Shown here in pieces: positions 53,249-61,888 of a stretch of 64,000 nt of DNA; the stretch's first letter is position 1; every line of letters begins with the position of its first letter. The DNA lies in the NCBI GenBank assembly GCA_016124655.1, contig WGNI01000002.1, positions 248,001-312,000 on the forward strand, read 5' to 3'. The translations under genes were made by a program, and so were the position numbers. Source of the stretch: Alphaproteobacteria bacterium. Lineage in GTDB: Bacteria > Pseudomonadota > Alphaproteobacteria > Caulobacterales > Aquidulcibacteraceae. A model generated the notes under the pieces. It saw only the letters and a program-made list of their open reading frames with translations. It had not been told where the DNA came from and did no database searches.

Positions 53249-55159
53249 ATGACGAGCAAAACGCCGCTGTTGGATCGCGTTCGCACGCCCCAGGATTTGC
53301 GCCAGATCGCTGAAGAGGATTTGCCCCAGCTCGCCGACGAATTGCGGGCGGAGACGATTTCGGCGGTTTCGGTGACCGGCGGTCATTTGGGCGCAGGCCT
53401 TGGCGTCGTCGAGCTGACGACGGCGCTGCACTATGTGTTCGATACGCCCAACGATATCCTGATCTGGGATGTCGGCCACCAGGCCTATCCGCATAAAATC
53501 CTCACCGGCCGGCGCGACCGCATCCGCACGCTGCGCCAGGGCGGCGGATTGTCGGGCTTCACCAAGCGCGCGGAAAGCGAGTACGACCCGTTTGGCGCGG
53601 CCCACGCGTCGACCTCGATTTCCGCAGCGCTCGGCTTTTGCGTGGCGCGCGACCAAGCCGGCAAGACCAATCATGTCATCGCGGTGATCGGCGACGGCTC
53701 GATGTCGGCGGGCATGGCCTATGAGGCGATGAACAACGCCGCGGAGACCACCAAGCGGCTGATCATCATCTTGAACGACAATGACATGAGCATCGCCCCG
53801 CCCGTCGGCGGGATGAGTTCGTATCTCGGAAAGTTGGCGTCGACGAAAACCTATCGCGCGATGCGCAAGGCGGCGAAGGCGGTGGCGTCGCATTTGCCGG
53901 CGCCCATCCATGATGTGGCGAAGAAGGCTGAGGAATATGCGCGCACGATGGTGACGGGCGGCACGTTCTTCGAGGAATTGGGCCTGCACTATCTGGGGCC
54001 GTTCGACGGTCACGATATTCCGCAATTGCTGCAAATTTTGCGCAATGCGAAAGATTATGACGACCGGCCCGTGCTGATCCATGTGGTGACGCGCAAGGGC
54101 AAGGGCTATGGGCCCGCGGAAGCCGCAGCGGACAAATATCACGGCGTGACCAAGTTCAATGCGGTCACCGGCGAGCAGGCCAAGCCGAAGGCCGGCCCGC
54201 CGAGCTACACCAAGGTGTTTGCGCAGAGCCTGGTGAAGCTTGCAGAAACCGACAAGAAAATCGTCGCCATCACGGCGGCGATGCCGTCGGGCACGGGGCT
54301 TGACGTGTTCGGCAAGGCGTTTCCGGAACGCACGTTCGATGTGGGCATTGCTGAACAGCATGCGGTGACGTTCGCGGCCGGCCTTGCGGCCGACGGCATG
54401 AAGCCATTCGCGGCGATCTATTCCACGTTCCTGCAGCGCGGCTATGACCAGGTCGTCCATGACGTGGCGATCCAGCGCCTGCCGGTGCGGTTCGCGATGG
54501 ACCGCGCGGGGCTTGTCGGCGCCGATGGGCCGACGCATGCGGGCTCGTTCGATATCGGCTATCTCGGCGCGCTGCCGGGGTTCGTGCTGATGGCGGCGGC
54601 CGATGAGGTGGAGCTGGCGCGCATGACGGCAACGGCGGCGGCGATCGAAGATCGCCCCAGCGCGTTCCGCTATCCGCGCGGCGATGCGCTGGGCCTTGAG
54701 ATGCCGGAGGTGTTGGAGCCGCTGGAAATCGGCAAGGGCCGCATCGTGCGCGAAGGTTCAGCCATTGCGATCCTGAGCTATGGCGCACGGCTGATGGACA
54801 GCCTGAAAGCCGCCGACAAGCTCGCCGCGATGGGCCTGAGCGCGACCGTCGCGGATGCGCGCTTCGCAAAGCCGCTGGACGAAGACCTCGTGCGGCGGCT
54901 CGCGGGCGAGCACGAGGTGCTGATCACGGTGGAAGAGGGCGCGATGGGCGGCTTCGGCGCGTTCGTGCTGCAGTTCATGGCGCGCGACGGGATTTTGGAT
55001 CGCGGGCTGAAGGTGCGCACGCTGACTCTGCCGGATGAATTCCAGGACCAGGATAAGCCCGAGGCGATGATTACGGCCGCCGGGTTGGATGCTGACGCGA
55101 TTGCTGCGGCCGCGCTCGCTGCGCTCGGACGCGGCGCGGCGGAGGGGGTTAGGGCTTAG
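53249..55159 (+). CDS. dxs: 1-deoxy-D-xylulose-5-phosphate synthase
   Basis: 636 residues, normal for Dxs. [11 protein letters not shown] near the N-terminus, the TPP-binding [16 protein letters not shown], and the [15 protein letters not shown] segment in the transketolase half. First enzyme of the MEP pathway. ATG 53249 gives the normal N-terminus; an upstream TTG at 53192 overlaps the ispA stop. Confidence 0.96.
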   Translation: MTSKTPLLDRVRTPQDLRQIAEEDLPQLADELRAETISAVSVTGGHLGAGLGVVELTTALHYVFDTPNDILIWDVGHQAYPHKILTGRRDRIRTLRQGGGLSGFTKRAESEYDPFGAAHASTSISAALGFCVARDQAGKTNHVIAVIGDGSMSAGMAYEAMNNAAETTKRLIIILNDNDMSIAPPVGGMSSYLGKLASTKTYRAMRKAAKAVASHLPAPIHDVAKKAEEYARTMVTGGTFFEELGLHYLGPFDGHDIPQLLQILRNAKDYDDRPVLIHVVTRKGKGYGPAEAAADKYHGVTKFNAVTGEQAKPKAGPPSYTKVFAQSLVKLAETDKKIVAITAAMPSGTGLDVFGKAFPERTFDVGIAEQHAVTFAAGLAADGMKPFAAIYSTFLQRGYDQVVHDVAIQRLPVRFAMDRAGLVGADGPTHAGSFDIGYLGALPGFVLMAAADEVELARMTATAAAIEDRPSAFRYPRGDALGLEMPEVLEPLEIGKGRIVREGSAIAILSYGARLMDSLKAADKLAAMGLSATVADARFAKPLDEDLVRRLAGEHEVLITVEEGAMGGFGAFVLQFMARDGILDRGLKVRTLTLPDEFQDQDKPEAMITAAGLDADAIAAAALAALGRGAAEGVRA

Positions 55160-55208
55160 GCGATCTGGTCTCGCGGTCTTTGCGTAATTGCATCGATCTG
55201 GAGTTCCC

Positions 55209-55751
55209 ATGCGCCAACGTGCTTTTCATCTCACCCATCTCGCTCTCCCCATTCTGCTCACCGCATGCGCCACGGCGCCGCCGGTTCCGCGGGAGGCGGG
55301 CGTGGAGCGGTTCGTGATCGAAGAGGACCTGCTTGGGCGCACGACGGCGCGTGGGGAATTCCGCGCCATCAACGGCGTGCGGCGCGGCTTCTCCGCAGAG
55401 CTCAATGGTTCACTCGATGGCGAAACGTTCACGCTGGCGGAACGCTTCGCCTATGACGACGGCGAGACCGACCAGAAAACCTGGCGGCTCACGCGCGTCG
55501 GCGACGGGGAATATATCGGCGTCCGCGAGGACGTCGTCGGCCAGGCGCGCGGCTATCAGGACGGCGCAGCGTTCCGGCTTGAATACGATGTGCGTCTGCC
55601 GGATGAAAACGGCGAACCGGGACGCAAAGTGCGTTTCCGCGACGTGCTGGTGGAAACCGACGATGGCGTGATCCTGAATCGCGCTACCGTCGGCTATTGG
55701 GGCTTGCGCGTCGGCAGCGTCGATTTGCGCATCACTCGACCGGGCGAGTAA
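55209..55751 (+). CDS. DUF3833-type lipoprotein
   Basis: 180 residues. Lipoprotein signal (Leu-Leu-Thr-Ala-Cys). The body has the DUF3833 pattern (Phe-Val-Ile-Glu-Glu-Asp-Leu-Leu-Gly-Arg-Thr-Thr-Ala-Arg-Gly-Glu-Phe...), a beta-rich domain. Such genes occur in lipid-related clusters; function unknown. Its stop abuts the convergent DUF1328 gene. Confidence 0.8.
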   Translation: MRQRAFHLTHLALPILLTACATAPPVPREAGVERFVIEEDLLGRTTARGEFRAINGVRRGFSAELNGSLDGETFTLAERFAYDDGETDQKTWRLTRVGDGEYIGVREDVVGQARGYQDGAAFRLEYDVRLPDENGEPGRKVRFRDVLVETDDGVILNRATVGYWGLRVGSVDLRITRPGE

Positions 55752-56204
55752 TCACGGCGCTTCTTTTTCCGGCGCGAGGCGATCTCCCGCATCATCCAAC
55801 GCGCCGGCGGCATCCGCTCGCATGGTCGACGCCACATTGGTGACAAAACCTTGCGTGCGTTCGCCCGCTTCCTCCAGACCGACGCCGACATCCTGCGCCA
55901 GCGCGACGGTCGTCCGGTCAATTGAGCGTCCAACGCGCTCCGCGTTCATCCCGTTCTCATACCAAGCGTGCGCGAAGAAGCCGATGGTCGCAGCCACGGC
56001 GACAAGCGCCGCGGTGCGCGCGCCGCCGGCTACGCCGGGACGGTGACGCGAAAACAGCGTCAGCACGAGCGAGAGCGCCAACAGCCCCAGAAAAATCCAG
56101 AACAGCAGCTGTGCGACGCCGGAAAAGGCCGTGGCAATGCCTGTAAAGCCAAAGGCCGCCGCTATCAGCGCGGCGACGAAGAACCCGATCGTCCAACCCA
56201 GCAT
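55752..56204 (-). CDS. DUF1328-type membrane protein with extended tail
   Basis: 150 residues. The first ~55 residues (Met-Leu-Gly-Trp-Thr-Ile-Gly-Phe-Phe-Val-Ala-Ala-Leu-Ile-Ala) match UPF0391/DUF1328, two membrane helices. Most family members are about 55 residues. Here a third helix and a ~75-residue amphipathic tail follow. ATG 56204 gives the family start; 56216 is an alternative. Confidence 0.75.
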   Translation of the reverse strand: MLGWTIGFFVAALIAAAFGFTGIATAFSGVAQLLFWIFLGLLALSLVLTLFSRHRPGVAGGARTAALVAVAATIGFFAHAWYENGMNAERVGRSIDRTTVALAQDVGVGLEEAGERTQGFVTNVASTMRADAAGALDDAGDRLAPEKEAP

Positions 56205-56269
56205 GGCGTGCTCCATCGCATCGATGTTGCACCCATGAACGATCTTGGCGGAGCGCGGTTCCCGCTGCG

Positions 56270-56578
56270 CTAAATGGGCATGCGCAGGATTTCCTGGTAC
56301 GCCTGGATGACCTGATCGCGCACCGCCATCACGGTCTCCATCTGCGTTTCGGCCGCGGCGATGGCGGTGACGACGTCGACAATGTCGCCGCGTCCGGCCG
56401 CGACATTGACGGCCTGCGTTTCCGCAGCCTGCAGATTGGTCTGCGCTTCCTTGACGGCGTTCTGCACGAGCGCGCCGAAATCGATCTGGTCGGCGCCGGC
56501 CACGCCGCCGGCGGCTTCGGAGGCGGCGCGCGCGGCCTGCACATAAGCGCGCGCTGCGGCAATCGGATCAGCGGCCAT
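56270..56578 (-). CDS. fliE: Flagellar hook-basal body protein FliE
   Basis: 102 residues. Asp-Phe-Gly-Ala-Leu-Val-Gln-Asn-Ala-Val-Lys-Glu-Ala and Val-Thr-Ala-Ile-Ala-Ala-Ala-Glu-Thr-Gln-Met-Glu-Thr-Val-Met-Ala-Val-Arg-Asp, the C-terminal FliE signature, are visible. It forms the junction of MS ring and rod. Last gene of flgB-flgC-fliE. Confidence 0.93.
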   Translation of the reverse strand: MAADPIAAARAYVQAARAASEAAGGVAGADQIDFGALVQNAVKEAQTNLQAAETQAVNVAAGRGDIVDVVTAIAAAETQMETVMAVRDQVIQAYQEILRMPI

Positions 56579-56590
56579 GATCTACACCCT

Positions 56591-57001
56591 TTATCTGCGC
56601 AACAGATCAAGCGTGCGCGAGGCCATCGCGCGCGCGGCTTCGATCATGTTCAGATTCGCCTCGTATGCGCGCGAGGCGTCGCGCAAATCCATCATTTCCA
56701 CCAGCGTGTCGACGTTCGGCAGTCGCACATAGCCGGTTTCGTCCGCCGCGGGATGGCTGGGATTGAATTCGCGGCGAAACTCGGTGCGATCGGAAACCGC
56801 GCCACGCACGCGTACGCCGACGGCGCCGGCGTCCAATTCATTGGTCTCAAAGATCGGGATCTGGCGGCGATAGGGCTCCACGCTAGGATCGATGCCGGTG
56901 GAGTTTGCGTTGGCCACGTTCTCTGAAGCGATTCGCATGCGCTGGGTTTGCGCGCGCATGCCCGAGGCGGCGGCCGCCATGGTTGCGTCTAAGTCCGACA
57001 T
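56591..57001 (-). CDS. flgC: Flagellar proximal-rod protein FlgC
   Basis: 136 residues. N-terminal Met-Arg-Ala-Gln-Thr-Gln-Arg-Met-Arg-Ile-Ala-Ser-Glu-Asn-Val-Ala-Asn-Ala-Asn-Ser is the rod-protein motif, and Tyr-Val-Arg-Leu-Pro-Asn-Val and Arg-Ala-Tyr-Glu-Ala-Asn are the C-terminal signature. It lies 31 bases after flgB and 12 before fliE. Confidence 0.95.
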   Translation of the reverse strand: MSDLDATMAAAASGMRAQTQRMRIASENVANANSTGIDPSVEPYRRQIPIFETNELDAGAVGVRVRGAVSDRTEFRREFNPSHPAADETGYVRLPNVDTLVEMMDLRDASRAYEANLNMIEAARAMASRTLDLLRR

Positions 57002-57032
57002 TGTCGCTCACACCTGCGAAGGCGGGCCGGCG

Positions 57033-57470
57033 CTAGCGCCCCGGCGGCCGCGAAGCCATGCGCACGAGCTGTAGACCTTTCTGGTACAGCGCGAGCGCGG
57101 TCTCGTACGCCATGCGGGTTTCTGCGGCGCGGATCGTCTGCTCTTCCAAAACGACGGCGTTGCCGTCGAGGGTGGTTTCCGAATCGGGACGCGTGATGGT
57201 TTCGACGCCGGAGCGACCGGATACGTCCATATGCATCGCGTTGGTGCGCGCCATGCGGATTTGCGCTTGCCCCTCCAGCATGCGCTGGAAGGCGCGCGCG
57301 TCGATGTCGCGGGGCACATAGTCCGGCGTCGAGGCGTTGGCGATGTTTTCCGCAATCAGGCGCTGGCGTTCGGCCAATTGGTCGAGCCGTGTGCGCAGAA
57401 CGCCGAAAAACGGGGAATTGCCTAAGTCCAAAGCCTGCCTCGCCGATGCGACTCGATTCAATCTCATCAT
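57033..57470 (-). CDS. flgB: Flagellar proximal-rod protein FlgB
   Basis: 145 residues from ATG 57470, but a TTG at 57431 (Met-Asp-Leu-Gly-Asn-Ser-Pro-Phe-Phe) gives a 132-residue form closer to other FlgB N-termini. Leu-Ile-Ala-Glu-Asn-Ile-Ala-Asn-Ala-Ser-Thr-Pro-Asp-Tyr-Val-Pro-Arg-Asp is the rod motif. First gene of flgB-flgC-fliE; divergent from fliO. Confidence 0.92.
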   Translation of the reverse strand: MMRLNRVASARQALDLGNSPFFGVLRTRLDQLAERQRLIAENIANASTPDYVPRDIDARAFQRMLEGQAQIRMARTNAMHMDVSGRSGVETITRPDSETTLDGNAVVLEEQTIRAAETRMAYETALALYQKGLQLVRMASRPPGR

Positions 57471-57472
57471 GC

Positions 57473-57487
57473 TTAATCGAGTTCTAA
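57473..57487. promoter_or_regulatory. CtrA-like box (flgB side)
   Basis: Minus strand TTAG-AACTCGA-TTAA, one mismatch from TTAA-N7-TTAA. It is 42 bases before the alternative flgB start at 57431. Confidence 0.45.
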
Positions 57488-57502
57488 CCGGGCTCGGCGG
57501 CG

Positions 57503-57517
57503 TTAACTTTTGATTCA
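57503..57517. promoter_or_regulatory. CtrA-like box (fliO side)
   Basis: TTAA-CTTTTGA-TTCA, one mismatch from TTAA-N7-TTAA, 37 bases before the fliO start at 57555. Confidence 0.45.
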
Positions 57518-57554
57518 CCGAAGTTGACGACGCCTTGCCGCGGGACGCTCCAGA

Positions 57555-57842
57555 ATGGAGGCGGCGTTGGATTGGATCGCATGGGCGCGCGCGCTGTTCG
57601 CGTTGGTCGCGACCTTGGCGTTGATCGGCTTGGCGGCGTACGCGGCGCGGCGCTTCGGCATGCTCTCGGGCGCGGCGGCGCGCGGCGAGCGGCGGCTGAA
57701 GATCGTCGAGACGCTGATGATCGATCCGCGCCGGCGGCTGGTGATCGTGCGCATGGATGATCGGGAACATCTGCTGCTTCTGTCCGCGAGCGGGGACCGG
57801 CGCGTCGCCAGCGGCGACGCCAAGGGGGAGGCTGCGCCATGA
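57555..57842 (+). CDS. fliO: Flagellar export protein FliO
   Basis: 95 residues. One membrane helix (about residues 10-30) then Arg-Arg-Leu-Lys-Ile-Val-Glu-Thr-Leu-Met-Ile-Asp-Pro-Arg-Arg-Arg-Leu-Val-Ile-Val-Arg, the FliO pattern. It helps assemble the FliP ring. Its stop overlaps the fliP start (ATGA). Confidence 0.85.
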   Translation: MEAALDWIAWARALFALVATLALIGLAAYAARRFGMLSGAAARGERRLKIVETLMIDPRRRLVIVRMDDREHLLLLSASGDRRVASGDAKGEAAP

Positions 57843-58606
57843 ACCGCGCATTCGCACTGGCCGCAGCGCTGCTGATCTTCACGCTGGCGCCAAGCCTGGC
57901 GCAGGCAGCGCCAGTGCAGCCGACGCTGGCGATCAATCTGGGCACGGGCGAGGGGCTGACGGCGCGCATCCTTCAGCTCACTGCACTGATCACGGTGCTG
58001 TCGCTGGCGCCGGCAATCCTGATCATGACGACGAGTTTCATTCGCTTCGTGGTGGTGCTGTCGCTGCTGCGCACCGCGATTGGGCTGCAGCAGGCGCCGC
58101 CGAACATCGTTCTGGTTTCGCTGGCGCTGTTCATGACGGCGTTCGTGATGCAGCCGACCTGGAGCCAAGCCTACACGGACGGGATCGGACCGGTCATGCG
58201 TGAGGAGATGCCGCTCGACGAGGCGTTTCCGCGCATCGCGCAGCCGGTGAAGACCTTCATGCTTGCCCACACGCGCGAGGCGGATCTGGCGCTGTTCATC
58301 GATCTGGCGAACCTGGAGGAGCCGCTGCAGCGCGCGGAGGACACCCCGCTGCGCATCGTCATTCCCGCCTTCATGATCTCAGAGCTGCGGCGCGCGTTCG
58401 AGATCGGCTTCATGCTCTTCATCCCGTTTCTGATCATCGATCTCGTGGTGTCGTCGCTCTTGATGAGCATGGGCATGATGATGCTGCCGCCGATCACGAT
58501 CAGCTTGCCGTTCAAACTGATCTTCTTCGTGCTGGTGGACGGCTGGCGGCTGGTCGCGGGCAGCCTGATCGAAAGCTTCAATTCCGGCGTGCCGCCGGGC
58601 GGATAG
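57839..58606 (+). CDS. fliP: Flagellar export gate protein FliP
   Basis: 255 residues with a signal peptide and four membrane helices. Thr-Ser-Phe-Ile-Arg-Phe-Val-Val-Val-Leu, Gly-Leu-Gln-Gln-Ala-Pro-Pro-Asn and Gly-Met-Met-Met-Leu-Pro-Pro-Ile-Thr-Ile-Ser-Leu-Pro-Phe-Lys are the FliP signature. Core of the export gate with FliQ and FliR. Coupled to fliO. Confidence 0.96.
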   Translation: MNRAFALAAALLIFTLAPSLAQAAPVQPTLAINLGTGEGLTARILQLTALITVLSLAPAILIMTTSFIRFVVVLSLLRTAIGLQQAPPNIVLVSLALFMTAFVMQPTWSQAYTDGIGPVMREEMPLDEAFPRIAQPVKTFMLAHTREADLALFIDLANLEEPLQRAEDTPLRIVIPAFMISELRRAFEIGFMLFIPFLIIDLVVSSLLMSMGMMMLPPITISLPFKLIFFVLVDGWRLVAGSLIESFNSGVPPGG

Positions 58607-58608
58607 GG

Positions 58609-58633
58609 CTGCGGGGGCGCCGGAGCGCCGCAG
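58609..58633 (+). terminator. Possible hairpin after fliP
   Basis: CTGCG (58609-58613) and CGCAG (58629-58633) form an outer stem; GCGC/GCGC forms an inner one around CGGA, with a G bulge. No T-run. Apart from this and the small gene at 58716-58802, the span 58607-58941 shows no gene. Confidence 0.35.
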
Positions 58634-58715
58634 ACCTTCGCCGCGCTGAAATAAGGCTCGTCTCGGTGTGGGCGCTGGGCTTCACATGACGTGGAGATGG
58701 GCGGAAGTGCTGGCT

Positions 58716-58802
58716 CTAGCGGCCAAGCCCCAGATCAGCGAGCAAACGCGCGGTAAAATCGTCTTCGCGCTTGCGAAACAGTTTTTTCAACCACGACCAC
58801 AT
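58716..58802 (-). CDS. Candidate very small protein (28 residues)
   Basis: Starts at ATG 58802 with GGAGGGG four bases upstream. It reads Met-Trp-Ser-Trp-Leu-Lys-Lys-Leu-Phe-Arg-Lys-Arg-Glu-Asp-Asp-Phe..., an amphipathic basic N-terminal helix followed by an acidic and a Leu-rich end, and could be a membrane-surface peptide. Support is the ribosome site only. It lies 213 bases after the DUF885 gene's stop on the opposite side (between fliP and DUF885). Confidence 0.4.
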   Translation of the reverse strand: MWSWLKKLFRKREDDFTARLLADLGLGR

Positions 58803-58941
58803 GGTCCCCTCCATCAGCGCCCACGCAGAAGATACGCCCTTCCGTCGATTCGGTTGCGCCAATTCGAGTGTGTGGTTTGTTTCACCGATGCGCTGTGACA
58901 TCCGGCACACACATTTGCCGGTCTGGCCGTCGAAAGCTTGG

Positions 58942-60732
58942 TCAAGCCGCCGCCGTGATCCGCGTTCGGAGGATGTCGAGCGGCACCGGACCGGCTTTCA
59001 GCACCGCGTCGTGGAAGGCGGCGTGTGAAAATCCGGCGCCGCGCCGGGCGCGGAATTCTTCTCGCAATCGCAAAATTTCGAGCTGCCCGATCTTATACGC
59101 GGTCGCCTGCCCCGGCATGACGATGTAGCGATCGATGTCGCGGCGCGCCTGCGCCTCGCCGCCGGGCTGATTGGCGAGGATGTAGTCAATCGCCTGCTGG
59201 CGGGTCCATCGTTTGTCGTGCAGGCCCGTATCGACGACCAGACGGATCGCGCGCCGCATCTCCAGGGTGAGCCGGCCGAAATCGGAATAGGGATCGGCGT
59301 AAAACCCCATGTCCTTGGCCAGCGTCTCGCAATAAAGCCCCCAGCCTTCGGTATAGGCGGTCACTGGCAGGTAGCGGCGGAAGCGCGGGATATCCTGGAG
59401 CTCCTGCGCGATCGCGATCTGCATGTGATGGCCGGGCAGGCCTTCGTGATAGGCCAGCGCCTCCAGTTGGTAGAGCGGCAGCGCACGCATATCGAAGGTG
59501 TTGGCGTAATAGATGCCAGGGCGGGCCCCGTCGGCGGAGGGACGCTGATAGAAGGCCAAGCCCGCGGATTCTTCGCGGAAGGCCTCCACGGCGCGCACAT
59601 CAAGCGGCGCGCGCGGCAGCACGGCGAAATAATCCGGCAGGCGGGCAGTCATGGCGTCCAGGGCGGCCTGCGCGCGGGCGATGTATTCCGCCTTGCCTTC
59701 GGGCGTTTCCGGCAGGAAGAGTACGGGATTGTTCTCCACATGCGCAAAGAACCCGGCGAGGTCGCCATCGAAATTCACGCGCCGCGCTATGGCCAGCATC
59801 TCCGCTTGAATGCGGGCGACTTCCGAGAGGCCGAGATCATGGATTTCAGCGGCCGTCATCGCTGTGGTCGTCATCGCGGCGAGGCGCTGCGCGTAGTAGC
59901 CTGCGCCGTCTGGCAGCCGCCACACGCCGTCATCGGTTCCCGCGCGCGCCTGCTGGGCGGTCAGCGCGGCGATCAAGTCCTGGTAGGCAGGCTTGACGGA
60001 TTCAATGAGCGCAGCGCGTGCGCCGTCGCGCAGCGCCGCCTTCTCCGCCTCTGAGATGGAGAGCGCATTGATCTTGCGCTGCGCGTCAGCCCAGAGCGGG
60101 GTATCGGGACCGTCGCCGAGGGGCGCGCCGGCGAGAATGTTGCGGCAATCGCTGAGCACGTAGTCGAACACAAAACGCGGCGGCAGCACACCGTGTTGTG
60201 CTGCGTCCTCCGAGCGCTGGATGAGCGCCGCAAAGTGCGGGCGCAGGCCATTCAAGCGGGCGATATAGGCCTCGGCGTCCGCGGCGGTGTCGATGCGATG
60301 CTGGTTCGCGAGGAAGACCGGCAGCGTGGCGTGCGGGCCGTTCATCTGGTCGAAGACGTAGCCGTTCAGGCGGTACGGCGCTGCGGCGCGGGCGCGCTCA
60401 AGCGACCATTCCGCGAGCCGCCAGGACAGTTTGGCGTCCTCACTCAAGCGGTCCGGCGAGAAGCGGCGCTTCATCTCCGCGACGGTTTGTTCCTGGGCGG
60501 CCAGTTCCGCTGCGTCCTGCGCGATCGACGGATCGGTCCAGCGGTCCTGGTTGCGCTTGTCGCCCAATTGGGTGGCGAAGTTCGGATTGCGGTCGAGCAA
60601 GGCCTCGAACGCGGCTTCATGGAAGGCGTTGAAGGCGGCGTCGTCGACGGCGCCGGCTACAGGCTGCGTCGATGCACAGGCCGATGCGGCGAAGGCGGCT
60701 GTGGATAAAAGCGCGGCGCGGCGTGTGATCAT
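58942..60732 (-). CDS. DUF885-family hydrolase (exported)
   Basis: 596 residues. Twin-Arg signal with lipobox-like cysteine (Arg-Arg-Ala-Ala-Leu...Ala-Ala-Phe-Ala-Ala-Ser-Ala-Cys). The zinc-type motif His-Glu-Gly-Leu-Pro-Gly-His-His lies in the C-terminal half, as in the DUF885 putative metallopeptidase/carboxypeptidase family. Start chosen to give this signal. It separates fliOP from fliQR. Confidence 0.85.
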   Translation of the reverse strand: MITRRAALLSTAAFAASACASTQPVAGAVDDAAFNAFHEAAFEALLDRNPNFATQLGDKRNQDRWTDPSIAQDAAELAAQEQTVAEMKRRFSPDRLSEDAKLSWRLAEWSLERARAAAPYRLNGYVFDQMNGPHATLPVFLANQHRIDTAADAEAYIARLNGLRPHFAALIQRSEDAAQHGVLPPRFVFDYVLSDCRNILAGAPLGDGPDTPLWADAQRKINALSISEAEKAALRDGARAALIESVKPAYQDLIAALTAQQARAGTDDGVWRLPDGAGYYAQRLAAMTTTAMTAAEIHDLGLSEVARIQAEMLAIARRVNFDGDLAGFFAHVENNPVLFLPETPEGKAEYIARAQAALDAMTARLPDYFAVLPRAPLDVRAVEAFREESAGLAFYQRPSADGARPGIYYANTFDMRALPLYQLEALAYHEGLPGHHMQIAIAQELQDIPRFRRYLPVTAYTEGWGLYCETLAKDMGFYADPYSDFGRLTLEMRRAIRLVVDTGLHDKRWTRQQAIDYILANQPGGEAQARRDIDRYIVMPGQATAYKIGQLEILRLREEFRARRGAGFSHAAFHDAVLKAGPVPLDILRTRITAAA

Positions 60733-60795
60733 GCGGTCGTCCCCGAGAAGTTGCTTCGGGAAACTGGCCGGGCCAGGCGGCAATCGCAACCCGCA

Positions 60796-60810
60796 TCAAG
60801 GTTTCGTTAA
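60796..60810. promoter_or_regulatory. CtrA-like box before fliQ
   Basis: Plus strand TCAA-GGTTTCG-TTAA (minus TTAA-CGAAACC-TTGA), one mismatch from TTAA-N7-TTAA, 62 bases before fliQ ATG 60873. Confidence 0.45.
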
Positions 60811-60872
60811 CCGCATCGCTGTCGCATCGCGTGCTGCCGGGCAGAAATTGCCGGGCGGGGCAGGAGAAGGCC

Positions 60873-61136
60873 ATGAGCGGCGCGGAAGTGCTCGATCTGG
60901 GACGCGACGCCATCTGGCTTACGGTGATGATCGCCGCGGGGCCGATGCTCGTCGGGCTCGCCGTCGGATTGGTGGTGTCGCTGCTGCAGACGCTGACGCA
61001 GATTCAGGAACAGACCCTGGTGTTCGTTCCGAAGATTCTGGCGATCTTCTTCTCGATGCTCTTGTTCTTCCCGATCATGGGCGGCCTGCTCGGGCGCTTC
61101 GCGCAAGACATCTTCGAACGCATCTCGGCCTATTGA
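60873..61136 (+). CDS. fliQ: Flagellar export gate protein FliQ
   Basis: 87 residues with two membrane helices. Gly-Pro-Met-Leu-Val-Gly-Leu-Ala-Val-Gly-Leu-Val-Val-Ser-Leu-Leu-Gln and Thr-Gln-Ile-Gln-Glu-Gln-Thr-Leu are the FliQ signature. GGAGAAGG precedes ATG 60873. Its stop overlaps the fliR start (TGATG). Confidence 0.95.
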   Translation: MSGAEVLDLGRDAIWLTVMIAAGPMLVGLAVGLVVSLLQTLTQIQEQTLVFVPKILAIFFSMLLFFPIMGGLLGRFAQDIFERISAY

Positions 61137-61885
61137 TGACGCTCTACGGCGTCGATCTCTGGGCCGGCGCGCTGATCTTCGCGCGCATTGGGGCGATGGC
61201 GATGCTGCTGCCGGGTTTCGGCGAGCCAGCGGTGTCGCCGCGGTTCCGGCTGGGCCTCGCCATCATGATCACGGCGGTGCTGGCGCCGTCGCTGGCGGGT
61301 CAAATCCCGGCGGCGCCCGACAACGCCTGGGCAGCGGCGGGGCGGGTTTCGATCGAACTCTTCATCGGCGGCATTCTGGGCGGGGCGGCGCGGCTGTTGA
61401 TGAGCGCGCTCGCCACGGCGGGGCAGATCATGGGTCTGGAATCGGGCCTGGCGTTCGCGCAGACGGCCGATCCGACGATGACGCAGACCGGACAGATCTT
61501 CGGCGTGTTTCTTGGGCTGCTCGGCGTCACGCTGATCTTTGCCTTCGATTTGCATCATCTCTTCATTGCAGCGATGGCGAATTCGTACGCAGTGTTTCGT
61601 CCCGGCGAGATGCCGGATCTCGGCGACGCATCGGAGTATGCGCTCGAAACGGTCGCCACCTCCTTCAGGATCGGGGTTCAGATCGCTGCGCCGATGATCC
61701 TCGGCGGGTTGATCTTTCGCGTCGGACTGGGGGTGCTAGCGCGGCTTATTCCCTCCATCCAAGTGTTCTTCGTGGCGTTGCCGCTGCAGGTGATGGGCGC
61801 GTTCATGCTGATGGCGCTGGGGATCTCCGCGGGCATGCTCGTGTGGCTCGACAGCGTGGAGCGGTTCGCGGAAGGGATCGGCTGA
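61136..61885 (+). CDS. fliR: Flagellar export gate protein FliR
   Basis: 249 residues with about six membrane helices. Ala-Arg-Ile-Gly-Ala-Met-Ala-Met-Leu-Leu-Pro-Gly-Phe-Gly-Glu near the start and Phe-Asp-Leu-His-His-Leu-Phe-Ile-Ala-Ala-Met are the FliR pattern. The frame continues upstream without a stop to 60431, which is not the gene. flhB follows after three bases. Confidence 0.94.
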   Translation: MTLYGVDLWAGALIFARIGAMAMLLPGFGEPAVSPRFRLGLAIMITAVLAPSLAGQIPAAPDNAWAAAGRVSIELFIGGILGGAARLLMSALATAGQIMGLESGLAFAQTADPTMTQTGQIFGVFLGLLGVTLIFAFDLHHLFIAAMANSYAVFRPGEMPDLGDASEYALETVATSFRIGVQIAAPMILGGLIFRVGLGVLARLIPSIQVFFVALPLQVMGAFMLMALGISAGMLVWLDSVERFAEGIG

Positions 61886-61888
61886 TCC

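Noticed and set aside
53120..54538. 472-residue minus-strand frame opposite dxs
   Set aside because: dxs has all cofactor motifs; antisense shadow.
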